This document shows positions 8,196-17,095 of a DNA stretch of 64,000 nucleotides, piece by piece (within the stretch, counting starts at the first letter, position 1; each line of letters opens with the position of its first letter). The stretch lies in assembly GCA_902766105.1 (NCBI GenBank), contig CACXCI010000062.1:53055-117054 (forward strand), in the 5' to 3' direction. Position numbers and translations under genes: made by a program. The notes beneath the pieces were generated by a model. It did no database searches, was not told where the DNA came from, and was given only the letters and a program-made list of their open reading frames with translations. The DNA comes from an uncultured bacterium. GTDB taxonomy: Bacteria; Cyanobacteriota; Vampirovibrionia; Gastranaerophilales; Gastranaerophilaceae.

Positions 8196-9326
8196 TTATA
8201 CTTGATTTAACTTTTCAAGTGCTGCCTTTGCTGTTTCTGATACACCCGGATCAGAGTCATTTTGAGCAATACTGAATACTGTTGTTAAATCCTTCTTGTA
8301 TGCAGGATTTTGAATATAACTCAAAGCTTCAATTGCAGATGCTCTAACCATTGGGTTTGGATTGTCTTTCAAATGATCTACAACTGTTATTGCACCGGGC
8401 AACTCTGTCAAAGGAACTGTTTGATTTGATAATCTTTGAACCTCATCGCCATATAATTTTTGCATCATTGCAGTTGTGAATAAAGCGTAGCTTTTATTTC
8501 TTTCAGCTTGTTCTTTTGGTGCAATCTTGTTTGCTAATTCTTTATCAGCTTCTGATACTTCTTGACCAGCCATTATTTTTTCTCTAATTGCAGATTGTTC
8601 TGCGGTAGGGCCTTCAAGCTTGCTTGAATCGAAATTCATAATATTTGTTAAAGCATCAAAAACTTTTGTATCAACTAATTCTGTTGCTTTTTCCGGAGAT
8701 TGTTTTATAACATTTGCAATTTCTTCCATAGCTGATGCTTGAACATCAAAATCAGGATTTGTTAATTTAGCTATAAAAGAATTCAAATCAACCTGAGGAG
8801 CAATTGTTTCTGCCGGAACTATTTCCGGTTTAGCCTCTGCTTTTGGAGTTTCCGGAGTTGAAACTACAGGAGCTGGTGCAGCCGGAGTTTGTTCTTGTGT
8901 TGTTTCTACAGCTGGCGGAACAGTTGCTACAGATGGAACATTAATATTTTGTTGTTGAATTGTTGTTGGTTGCTGTTCCACAACAGGAGCCGGAACTACC
9001 ACAGGCGCAGGTTGAACAGGTTGAGGTTCAACTGCTACAGGAGCAGGCTGCACAACTGGTTGCTGAGGGCAAGGCTGACAAATTACCGGTGGATAATATA
9101 CCGGTTGTTGTGCCGGAGCTTGCGGATAATTGTATACTTGTTGTTGCGGATATTCATAATATGGCATTGTAGGTTGAGCATATTGCGGATTGTATTGAGG
9201 TGCTGCAATACCTGTACCTACTGTGGGGTTGTGAATATCAATTTTAACAGCATTGTAATTCGGTTGCTGTGGAACCGGTTGTTGTACCATCATTGGGGCT
9301 ATCGGTACACATGGAACTTGATTCAT
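8196..9326 (-). CDS. HEAT-repeat protein with a Pro/Gln-rich N-terminus
   Basis: The first 150 or so of 376 residues are low-complexity, rich in Pro, Gln, Val and Tyr (for example QQPVPQQPNYN and YPQQQVYNYPQ), with no signal peptide. The C-terminal half is made of helical repeats of HEAT type, clearest near the end: NPMVRASAIEALSYI and DPGVSETAKAALEKL. HEAT domains usually mediate protein-protein contacts, so a scaffold role is likely; the partner is unknown. A good Shine-Dalgarno (AGGAAAGGAA) precedes the ATG. The gene stands alone, divergent from the transketolase gene. Confidence 0.75.
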   Translation of the reverse strand: MNQVPCVPIAPMMVQQPVPQQPNYNAVKIDIHNPTVGTGIAAPQYNPQYAQPTMPYYEYPQQQVYNYPQAPAQQPVYYPPVICQPCPQQPVVQPAPVAVEPQPVQPAPVVVPAPVVEQQPTTIQQQNINVPSVATVPPAVETTQEQTPAAPAPVVSTPETPKAEAKPEIVPAETIAPQVDLNSFIAKLTNPDFDVQASAMEEIANVIKQSPEKATELVDTKVFDALTNIMNFDSSKLEGPTAEQSAIREKIMAGQEVSEADKELANKIAPKEQAERNKSYALFTTAMMQKLYGDEVQRLSNQTVPLTELPGAITVVDHLKDNPNPMVRASAIEALSYIQNPAYKKDLTTVFSIAQNDSDPGVSETAKAALEKLNQV

Positions 9327-9585
9327 AAACTTTTTCCTTTCCTACATAAAATTGAGTCTTTAACTATTCTACCTTTTAAATATCCGTGAATGTAAAATAT
9401 TGCTAAAATGATTCCTTTTTTTAATAAAACTTTACATAAAAAGTTAAAAATCAAGTAATAAAACGATTTCAGACACTTGTATCACAAGAAAATAAGATAA
9501 CACACAAAATTAATGAAATTTTTGTGCTAAGATATATACAGGAGAGTATGTACAATTACAAAACGCTTATATTACTGAGGTTTAA

Positions 9586-10551
9586 ATGAATATTGACAAA
9601 AACAATAAAAGTGCAATTAGGAAAGTTTTTGGTGAAACTTTAGCACAACTTGGGGAACTAAATGAGAATATTGTAGTCATGGATGCTGATTTAGCATGCT
9701 CAACTCAGACTCAAATATTTGGGAAAAAGTTTCCGGAGAGATTTTTTGATTGTGGAATAGCAGAACAAAATATGGCAGCAACAGCAGCAGGTCTTGCTGC
9801 AGAAGGAAAGATTCCTTTTATTGCCAGCTTTGCAATGTTTGCAACAGGCAGGACTTATGATCAAATTCGAAATGCTATATGCTATCCAAACTTAAATGTA
9901 AAAATAATAGGAACCCACGGCGGGGTAACAGTAGGCGAAGATGGGGCTACACACCAAGCATTAGAAGATATTTCTCTGATGCGTAACATTCCGCACATGA
10001 CGGTTATTGTACCGGCAGACAGCAAAGAATGTGAAGAGGTAATTAAATATGCCGCATTACATGATGGTCCGATGTATATAAGAATTTCAAGGTGTAATGT
10101 TCCAAACATATTTGATGAACACTACCATTTCGACATAAAAAAAGCTACTGTTATGAATGAAGGTAGCGACATATCAGTATTCACAAATGGTGAAACTTTG
10201 GCAGAAGCAATTATTGCTGCAGAAGAGCTAAAAAAAGAAGGAATTTTTGTCGAGGTAATAAATGTTCCTGTGGTTAAACCGCTTGATATACAAACAGTTG
10301 TTGACTGTGCTAAGAAAACAAAATTTTCAGTTACAATTGAAAATCACTCTATTATTGGTGGTTTAGGCTCTGCAGTTTGTGAAGCTTTAGCAAGCAGATA
10401 TCCGACAAAGGTTTTTAGAATAGGAATTCATGATGAATTTGGACAAAGCGGCAAATCTGATGAACTACTTGAATACTACGGTTTAGATTCTAAGGCTCTT
10501 GTAAAGAGATTAAGAACACTTTATAAAAAAGAAACAGAACAACAAGGATAA
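9586..10551 (+). CDS. Transketolase, C-terminal subunit
   Basis: At 321 residues this corresponds to the pyrimidine-binding plus C-terminal domains of transketolase. It includes VMDADLACST, the catalytic-Glu region DCGIAEQNMA, and the loop GTHGGVTVGEDGATHQALED. In two-gene transketolases the thiamine-diphosphate pyrophosphate-binding domain is a separate N-terminal subunit, usually encoded directly upstream. Here the upstream gene is the divergent HEAT protein and the N-terminal half is not in the window. GAGG precedes the ATG. It is followed after 5 bases by ftsE, so it is probably co-transcribed with the ftsEX group. Confidence 0.88.
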   Translation: MNIDKNNKSAIRKVFGETLAQLGELNENIVVMDADLACSTQTQIFGKKFPERFFDCGIAEQNMAATAAGLAAEGKIPFIASFAMFATGRTYDQIRNAICYPNLNVKIIGTHGGVTVGEDGATHQALEDISLMRNIPHMTVIVPADSKECEEVIKYAALHDGPMYIRISRCNVPNIFDEHYHFDIKKATVMNEGSDISVFTNGETLAEAIIAAEELKKEGIFVEVINVPVVKPLDIQTVVDCAKKTKFSVTIENHSIIGGLGSAVCEALASRYPTKVFRIGIHDEFGQSGKSDELLEYYGLDSKALVKRLRTLYKKETEQQG

Positions 10552-10556
10552 AACTT

Positions 10557-11234
10557 ATGATAACACTTCAAAATGTTACAAAGAGATATAAAAATAATCA
10601 ATATGCACTCAAAAATGTCAGTCTTGAAATACATTCCGGAGAATTTGTATTTATAGTAGGTGCATCCGGTGCTGGTAAATCAACTCTTATGAAACTTTTG
10701 TACGGAGAGGAAAAACCAACCAGCGGTATTATATCAATTGGCGGACTGAACATTGCAAATATTTCAAATAACAGAATTCCAAATTTAAGAAGATGCATGG
10801 GTATTGTTTTTCAGGATTACAAATTGCTTCAAAACCAAACAGTATATGATAATGTTGCATACGTTATAAGAACGTTAGGTATTAGCAGCAAAGAAATAAA
10901 TGCCAGAGTTAACGGCGCTTTAAAAATTGTGGGATTGCATGACAAAATGAGAGCAAAGCCTTCAGAATTATCAGGCGGCGAACAGCAAAGGGTGGGAATT
11001 GCTCGAGCTATTGTAAACGGACCGCCACTTTTAATTGCTGACGAGCCTACAGGAAATCTTGATCCTAAAAATTCAATGGAAATCATGCAAATATTGGATC
11101 AGATTAACCAAAGAGGAATTACAGTTATAGTTTCTACTCACGATCACACAATGGTAGATTATTTTAGGAAAAGAGTAATAACTCTTGACAATGGTGAAAA
11201 AGTAAGGGACATACAAGCAGGTACTTATGAATGA
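10557..11234 (+). CDS. ftsE: Cell division ATP-binding protein FtsE
   Basis: ABC ATPase of 225 residues. It has Walker A GASGAGKST (35-43), a Q-loop in VFQDYKLL, signature LSGGEQQR (about 139-146), Walker B LLIADEPTG and the switch His in STHDH. The short stand-alone form with FtsX directly downstream identifies FtsE rather than a generic transporter. FtsEX sits at the inner membrane and couples ATP hydrolysis to activation of peptidoglycan hydrolases at the division site. The ftsX start codon overlaps the end of ftsE by 8 bases, indicating translational coupling. Confidence 0.94.
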   Translation: MITLQNVTKRYKNNQYALKNVSLEIHSGEFVFIVGASGAGKSTLMKLLYGEEKPTSGIISIGGLNIANISNNRIPNLRRCMGIVFQDYKLLQNQTVYDNVAYVIRTLGISSKEINARVNGALKIVGLHDKMRAKPSELSGGEQQRVGIARAIVNGPPLLIADEPTGNLDPKNSMEIMQILDQINQRGITVIVSTHDHTMVDYFRKRVITLDNGEKVRDIQAGTYE

Positions 11235-12123
11235 TTTAAGAACTAACGTAAAACGACATATTCCAAAAGATTGGTTATGCGAGCTGCGTATTTTATACAG
11301 ATTAGGGAAAGAAACGGTAAGCGATATAATAAGAACCGGATGGGTAAACCTTGTTATAATTACGACAATGGCTGCAATTTTACTGATATTCGGAGCTTGC
11401 TTCAGAACGGCGCTTTCAATATCGTCTTTTTCAAAAGAACTGGGCAGTGCATTAGAAATATCCGTTTATCTAAAAAATAATGTAAATGCTAAAGATATAA
11501 GCAACGAAATAAGAAGATTTGAGCATGTTGAACAGATTACAGCAATTCCAAAAGCTGAATCATGGTCAAAACTTAAAAATGAGATGAGCCTTCCTAACAT
11601 TGACAATCCGCTGCCGGATACTTTACATGTAAAGGTTGACAGTCCTGAAAATTTACAGAGTGTATTTGACAATATTAAGCAAATCACATCTGTAGAAGAT
11701 ATGAGTTATGCAAAAGATTTAGCTCAGAAAATTGAACTCGTTAACCATGTAGTAAAAACAATTACGCTGGTTGTAATTGGAATTATGGCTCTTCTTACAA
11801 TTACGATTATTAATAATACTATTCAACTCGTTATTCAATCAAGAAAAGATGAGATTGAAATTATGAGATTGATGGGTGTAAGTAACTGGTACATCCGTTT
11901 TCCGTTCATAATGCAGGGTGCATTTTACGGTTTTACGGGTTCTTTACTGGCAATAGTTCCGCTAAATTATGTGCAAAACGGTTTAAATAATGTTCATCAA
12001 TTTTTTATGATACCATCTCCGGTTGGTGCGCAGCATTTAGTAATTCTTGTAATGTTCACTATGAGTATAATGTTTGGAGCTGTCGGCAGTTTTTGGTGCA
12101 TAAAAAAACATCTGCAGGTTTAA
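11227..12123 (+). CDS. ftsX: Cell division protein FtsX
   Basis: Permease partner of FtsE, 298 residues. It has a cytoplasmic N-terminus, a first membrane segment near residues 37-60 (VIITTMAAILLIFGACF), a large extracytoplasmic domain of about 110 residues (LEISVYLKNNVNAKDIS onward), and three C-terminal membrane segments around residues 180, 230 and 275. The linker RKDEIEIMRLMGVSNWYIR is a typical FtsX coupling helix. The external domain would contact a peptidoglycan hydrolase activator not found nearby. Confidence 0.93.
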   Translation: MNDLRTNVKRHIPKDWLCELRILYRLGKETVSDIIRTGWVNLVIITTMAAILLIFGACFRTALSISSFSKELGSALEISVYLKNNVNAKDISNEIRRFEHVEQITAIPKAESWSKLKNEMSLPNIDNPLPDTLHVKVDSPENLQSVFDNIKQITSVEDMSYAKDLAQKIELVNHVVKTITLVVIGIMALLTITIINNTIQLVIQSRKDEIEIMRLMGVSNWYIRFPFIMQGAFYGFTGSLLAIVPLNYVQNGLNNVHQFFMIPSPVGAQHLVILVMFTMSIMFGAVGSFWCIKKHLQV

Positions 12124-12130
12124 AAAATTA

Positions 12131-13375
12131 ATGATAGACGCTAATAATATATTATTAATTACAGATAATGATGATATTGCAAAAATAATTACTAATAAAT
12201 TGGTGTTATTAAGGGGAAATGACAGCATTACTGTTTGCAACACAAAAGATGCAAAAAAAACATTGAGCAAATCCGTATATTGTGTTGTTATTTTGCACGA
12301 GATGGAAACCTCAGCATTAACCCTTAAAATGATTTCAACAATAAAAGATACCAAAACAGATGCCGAAATTATGTTACTGCTAAATGACACCAATCAACAA
12401 TTGATATTGGATGCATACGACATAGGAATATATGACTATTTTTTATATGATGCCGAATCATTCGAAATGTTAATTAAAACTATTAATTGTTTAAAAATGC
12501 GTTTGCTGAAAGATACACAAAACAGAAATGAAAAATTTCTCTATCAACTTGGAGTCATTGATAATAAAACAAATTTATATGAATATAAATATCTTAAAGA
12601 TATATTTATCGATATTTCAGATAATTTAAGAATACAAAACGGAATCTTTGCAATTTTAACACTTGATGAAAAAAATAAGACAAAAGTTTCAACGAACAGA
12701 CTTGCAAGTGCTATAAAATCCGGAGTAAGAGGGGATGACATAATTGCAATTGCAAGAGGCGGAAAATTTTACCTGATATTACCAAATATAGACCTTGAGG
12801 GTGCAAGAAACATAATACAAAAATTTCAGGACAAAATGGGAGAGGAATTTAAAATTCGGGCAGGCATGACCAAAATCGGGCTACAATCTTTCGAAACTCT
12901 TGATAAAAATGCCCAGGATGGACTTATTTCTGCTACACAAAATGATGTTATGGCAGTATGCCTTGAAAATAATTTCAATTCACAAAACCTATGGCTGGAA
13001 GATGATGAAGACAATTCTGCACCTAAAAAAGATTATAAATTGTTTAAAATTGCATTTTCAAACAAAATGAATAATGTAATAACTCCAATGTTTTTTAGAT
13101 TTCAAAAGGATTTTGAAAACAAACTGGTTAACACAAAAGTTAGCCAATATGCTAATAATATAGAAAGTGTTTTTTGCCTTAAAAATGACAATTTAAGAAG
13201 CGAATTAACAATACATTATAACGGGTATGCAAAGTTTAATATTGAAATTAAACATAGCGGACTTGACAGCGCAGAAAATACGAAATTAGAAATTCCATTA
13301 AGTCAAATGACAGAGAAATTTTTAACCTCACTATTAAAACAGCTTAAAGATGAATACAAAAAATCAGGAAAATAA
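12131..13375 (+). CDS. Degenerate receiver plus degenerate GGDEF-like protein
   Basis: The N-terminal 125 residues look like a response-regulator receiver (ILLITDNDDIAKII, then a hydrophobic strand). The usual phospho-acceptor Asp position reads LHEME, so phosphorylation is unlikely. Residues 150-290 resemble a diguanylate cyclase domain, with RGDDIIAIARGGKFYLILP in place of ARYGGDEFxILLP. The GGDEF signature has become GGKFY, so synthesis of cyclic-di-GMP is not expected. The last 110 residues are unrecognised. The gene follows ftsX by 7 bases, so a role in regulating division or sensing a nucleotide is possible. That is inference only. Confidence 0.65.
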   Translation: MIDANNILLITDNDDIAKIITNKLVLLRGNDSITVCNTKDAKKTLSKSVYCVVILHEMETSALTLKMISTIKDTKTDAEIMLLLNDTNQQLILDAYDIGIYDYFLYDAESFEMLIKTINCLKMRLLKDTQNRNEKFLYQLGVIDNKTNLYEYKYLKDIFIDISDNLRIQNGIFAILTLDEKNKTKVSTNRLASAIKSGVRGDDIIAIARGGKFYLILPNIDLEGARNIIQKFQDKMGEEFKIRAGMTKIGLQSFETLDKNAQDGLISATQNDVMAVCLENNFNSQNLWLEDDEDNSAPKKDYKLFKIAFSNKMNNVITPMFFRFQKDFENKLVNTKVSQYANNIESVFCLKNDNLRSELTIHYNGYAKFNIEIKHSGLDSAENTKLEIPLSQMTEKFLTSLLKQLKDEYKKSGK

Positions 13376-13376
13376 A

Positions 13377-13913
13377 ATGCTTAACATAAAAACAAGTGCC
13401 TTAGTAATAATAGATATTCAAGAAAAACTAATTAATGCAACAAAAAACGTAAATAATTATGTAGTGCAAAATATGGCTAAAATGTCAAAAGTTGCAGAAA
13501 TTCTTAATATTCCGACAATTATTACTGAGCAATACCCAAAAGGACTTGGGAATACAAGTTCTGAGATTTCCGTTAGCAACGCTGATGTAATTGAAAAAGC
13601 ATCCTTTTCAGCACTATTAGAGCCTGATTTTGCGGAAGAAATTCAATCCTTAAACAAAAAACAAATTATAATAGGCGGAATAGAAACTCATATTTGTGTC
13701 CTTCAAACTGTTGCAGACCTTATTAGCGAAGGTTATGAGGTATATGTATTGAAAGATTGCTGTTCAAGCCGTAATGAAATGGAATACAACACAGGATTAG
13801 AGCTAATGAAACAATATGGAGCAAAAATATCCTGTTTGGAAATCGCTTTATTTGAACTGTTAAAAACCTCAAAACACCCAAACTTTAAAGAAATACAGAA
13901 TTTAATCAAATAA
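13377..13913 (+). CDS. Isochorismatase-family hydrolase
   Basis: Cysteine hydrolase fold of 178 residues. The catalytic triad is visible as Asp13 in VIIDIQEKL, Lys74 in VIEKASFSAL and Cys107 in GGIETHICVLQTV, the last also showing the family cis-peptide region. I chose the ATG at 13377, which has AGGA 7 bases upstream, rather than the in-frame ATG at 13350 that overlaps the previous gene. Related proteins hydrolyse amides such as nicotinamide or act on unknown substrates (YcaC-like). The substrate here is unknown. Its stop codon abuts the end of the convergent U32 gene. Confidence 0.88.
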   Translation: MLNIKTSALVIIDIQEKLINATKNVNNYVVQNMAKMSKVAEILNIPTIITEQYPKGLGNTSSEISVSNADVIEKASFSALLEPDFAEEIQSLNKKQIIIGGIETHICVLQTVADLISEGYEVYVLKDCCSSRNEMEYNTGLELMKQYGAKISCLEIALFELLKTSKHPNFKEIQNLIK

Positions 13914-15683
13914 TTAAGGGTTATATACAACCATTTCGCAATTTTTGCAATCAAATCCAAGCGGATATTTTTTGCCATTCTCATCAACTAAAAACAGTTT
14001 GCCGCATGGTTGAGAGCATAGGTTTGCAGCATATTTAAGACAATGTTTTGTACGCATAAGTTCTATTCCTGATTTAATAACATTTGAGGACTCTAAAGCC
14101 ATTTCAGTAATTTTGCAATTACAATTATTATAGAAAGAAACAGCCTCCGAATTTAAAACATTTGCACGATAATCAAAAGTTCTTTTATAAAAATCCTTAT
14201 AACCAATAGGTTTTTGAGAAATACGTTTATAATTTTTCAATCTTTCAATCATTAATAAACTTAACAATTCTCTACGTAATTCGTTTAATTTTGCTATTGG
14301 CATAAATGGAATTTTTTGATCTCTTATATCAACCTCAATAATATAAAACTCACTATTACCGGACTTTTTCATTTGTTCGGCAAATGTTTGTAACATTTTA
14401 TTAAGATTGTTTGCAGGCTCACCATTTGGTACATCTATACAAACCTTATTATTATCCTCGTCGAAAGCATAAATAATATTACCTTTAACAAGAATTTTTG
14501 CAGCTATTTTTCGCACAGTTTTCGAATTATTTAACATTTTATCATATTTTGCATCATAGTTTCTATAAATAATAGTTCCGGTCTTAATTCCAGGCATTTT
14601 ATTAGGATATATTTTATTACCATCAATCTTATTAACTAAAAAACCTTGCATTTTTCCGTCTGATACAAAACATAAACCGTCTTGAGTGTTTACAGAAACA
14701 TCCATCTCAAAATAGTTTTGAAAAACTCTTTTAACTTTTCCAAGCTTTTCACCTCTTGATTTAGGAGATAAAAAATTAAAACACTGCCCTCGCTGTTTTA
14801 AGAAATAATCCGTAAAACCACGATTAAACGACTTATATAAATTGGGTTTAAAATCAAGAAAGACCTTACCTGAAGAGGTCCTGCCGGCATAGTTATTTAT
14901 TAACTCACTATAATATGCTACAACATTTTTAACGTAATTTATATCTTTTAAACGACCTTCAATTTTAAAAGACTTTATACCGGAGTCAATTAATTCTTCA
15001 ATAAATTGCGAGGCATTAAAATCTTTTAAGGACAACAAATATTTATCCTTTAGCAAAATTCTCCCCTTATCATCAACCAACGAATACTTTTTACGGCATG
15101 GTTGAGCGCATTCTCCTCTGTTCGCGGAACGTCCGCCATTTGCATAGGACATATAACATTGTCCGCTATAAGATACGCAAAGAGCGCCATGAATAAATGT
15201 TTCTACCTCACAAGTGCAGTTTGCACAAATATTTCTTATTTCATCAAGAGATAATTCTCTTGCAAGAATTACTCGTGATAGCCCAATATCGTTAAAAAAT
15301 TTAGCTTTTTCAAGAGTTCTGTTATCACATTGAGTACTAGCATGAATTTGTATTGGAGGAATTTTTCCGTCAATTGCAGCTTTAACCAACCCCATATCTT
15401 GAACAATAATAGCATCAACACCAATATTATATAGGGTTTTCACCAATTCAATTGCTTCTGTTAATTCTTCATCGTTAAGAATTGTATTAATAGTTACGTG
15501 AATTTTAACATAAAATTTATGAGCATAATTAACCAGCTTTTTTATGTCATCTAGCGAGTTAGGAGCATTTTTTCTTGCACCAAAATATGACGCACCGATA
15601 TAAATAGCATCTGCACCACTATTTATTGCAGCAATTGCAGTTTCTAAATTTTTAGCAGGAGCTAATAATTCTACGCATTTCAT
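13914..15683 (-). CDS. Peptidase U32 family protein (RlhA-like)
   Basis: The N-terminal TIM-barrel half starts with ELLAPAKNLETAIAAINSGA. It carries the U32 signature ETFIHGALCVSYSGQCYMS followed by the cysteine cluster NRGECAQPCR. The 589-residue length with a distinct C-terminal half fits the long U32 class that includes E. coli RlhA, which is needed for hydroxylation of a 23S rRNA cytidine. The C-terminus adds further cysteines (CSQPCG and DCKNC), possibly for a metal or Fe-S cluster. An RNA-hydroxylation role is more likely than proteolysis, but this is by family analogy. Confidence 0.85.
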   Translation of the reverse strand: MKCVELLAPAKNLETAIAAINSGADAIYIGASYFGARKNAPNSLDDIKKLVNYAHKFYVKIHVTINTILNDEELTEAIELVKTLYNIGVDAIIVQDMGLVKAAIDGKIPPIQIHASTQCDNRTLEKAKFFNDIGLSRVILARELSLDEIRNICANCTCEVETFIHGALCVSYSGQCYMSYANGGRSANRGECAQPCRKKYSLVDDKGRILLKDKYLLSLKDFNASQFIEELIDSGIKSFKIEGRLKDINYVKNVVAYYSELINNYAGRTSSGKVFLDFKPNLYKSFNRGFTDYFLKQRGQCFNFLSPKSRGEKLGKVKRVFQNYFEMDVSVNTQDGLCFVSDGKMQGFLVNKIDGNKIYPNKMPGIKTGTIIYRNYDAKYDKMLNNSKTVRKIAAKILVKGNIIYAFDEDNNKVCIDVPNGEPANNLNKMLQTFAEQMKKSGNSEFYIIEVDIRDQKIPFMPIAKLNELRRELLSLLMIERLKNYKRISQKPIGYKDFYKRTFDYRANVLNSEAVSFYNNCNCKITEMALESSNVIKSGIELMRTKHCLKYAANLCSQPCGKLFLVDENGKKYPLGFDCKNCEMVVYNP

Positions 15684-15771
15684 AGGAAAATTTTATAACA
15701 AAAACATACAAATACACGTAATAATTGTATTAAAATTTACAATCATGATAATATTGAATAAAGAGGGAAAT

Positions 15772-17079
15772 ATGAATATAGCACTAATAAATCATGGTTG
15801 CGCAAAAAACCTTGTTGATGCAGAGTTAATGCTGGGCATTATTGCAAAAAAAGGTCATAATATTACATTAGATGAAAATAACGCAGATGTAGTAATCATT
15901 AATACCTGCTCATTTATACACGATGCAGAACAAGAATCCGTTCAAAGCATTCTTCAAATGATTGAACAGGGTAAAAAGGTAATTGTTACAGGATGTTTAT
16001 CCCAAAAATATAACGAAGAACTAAAACAGGCAATACCTGAAATTTCCGGAATGATAGGGACTTCAAACCTAAACGATGTCGTTACGATAATTGAAAGCAT
16101 TGAAAAGGGAAAAAATTACACAAGTATAATAGAAGAAAGTCCAAAATATATTTACCCTGAAAATACCGAACGACAGCAAATAACTATGGGTGCAAGCTCA
16201 TATATTAAAATTGGAGAAGGCTGTAATTATAGCTGCGGTTATTGTATTATTCCTCAATTACGTGGAAAATACATTTCAAGACCAATTGAAAACATAGTAA
16301 ATGAAGCAAAACAGCTTGCAAAGAAGGGCGTAACAGAAATTATACTAATTGCACAAGACACCTCATCTTACGGAATAGATTTATACAAGAAACAGGCACT
16401 CCCGCTACTTTTAGAAGAATTAAATAAAATAGACGGAATTTCATGGATTAGAATTATGTATGCGTACCCGACACAAATGACAGATGAATTGATTGAGGCA
16501 ATAGCAAGACTTGATAAAGTAGTTAAATATGTTGACATTCCGCTTCAGCATTCTCATCCGAGAGTTTTGGAATCAATGCGCAGACCTGTAATGGATTACA
16601 GAGAACTCATAAAAAAAATCCGGAAAAAAATCCCTGAGGTAACAATTAGGACTTCTCTAATTGTCGGATACCCCGGAGAAACGGAAGAAGAATTTGAAGA
16701 CTTATACAATTTTGTAAAAGATGTAAAATTTGACAGAATGGGAGCGTTTGAGTATTCAAGAGAAAAAAATACATATTCATACAGTCTAAAACCGCAAATT
16801 TCTGCAAAAATAAAAAAACAGAGAAAAGATAAATTGATGAAATTGCAGCAAAAAATTTCACTTGAGTCAAACAAAAAATATATAGGGACAACGCTAAATT
16901 GTATTGTTGAAGGCTTTACCGATGAAGGTGTTATAATTTTACGCTCAGAGCATGATGCACCGGAAATAGACGGACTGGTTTACGCAACATCAAATAACTC
17001 CGTTGTTCCCGGAGATATTGAAAAAGTAAAAATAGATAAAGTAGACGAATACGATTTATTTGGTAAAATTATAAACTGA
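15772..17079 (+). CDS. rimO: Ribosomal protein S12 methylthiotransferase RimO
   Basis: Radical SAM methylthiotransferase of 435 residues. N-terminal cluster cysteines are at 10, 46 and 75 (NHGCAKN, NTCSF, TGCLSQ). The radical SAM motif is GCNYSCGYCIIPQLRGKY (Cys 151, 155, 158), and a TRAM-type domain lies at the C-terminus. The motif spacing and RGKYISRP favour RimO over the tRNA enzyme MiaB. RimO methylthiolates an Asp of ribosomal protein S12. The ATG at 15772 has GAGGGA just upstream and is preferred to the in-frame ATG at 15745. Confidence 0.93.
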   Translation: MNIALINHGCAKNLVDAELMLGIIAKKGHNITLDENNADVVIINTCSFIHDAEQESVQSILQMIEQGKKVIVTGCLSQKYNEELKQAIPEISGMIGTSNLNDVVTIIESIEKGKNYTSIIEESPKYIYPENTERQQITMGASSYIKIGEGCNYSCGYCIIPQLRGKYISRPIENIVNEAKQLAKKGVTEIILIAQDTSSYGIDLYKKQALPLLLEELNKIDGISWIRIMYAYPTQMTDELIEAIARLDKVVKYVDIPLQHSHPRVLESMRRPVMDYRELIKKIRKKIPEVTIRTSLIVGYPGETEEEFEDLYNFVKDVKFDRMGAFEYSREKNTYSYSLKPQISAKIKKQRKDKLMKLQQKISLESNKKYIGTTLNCIVEGFTDEGVIILRSEHDAPEIDGLVYATSNNSVVPGDIEKVKIDKVDEYDLFGKIIN

Positions 17080-17095
17080 AACACGAGGAAAAATT

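Noticed and set aside
8889..9389. Plus-strand frame opposite the HEAT-repeat gene
   Set aside because: It is Arg/Leu-rich shadow coding from the Pro/Gln-rich region on the other strand, without a ribosome-binding site.
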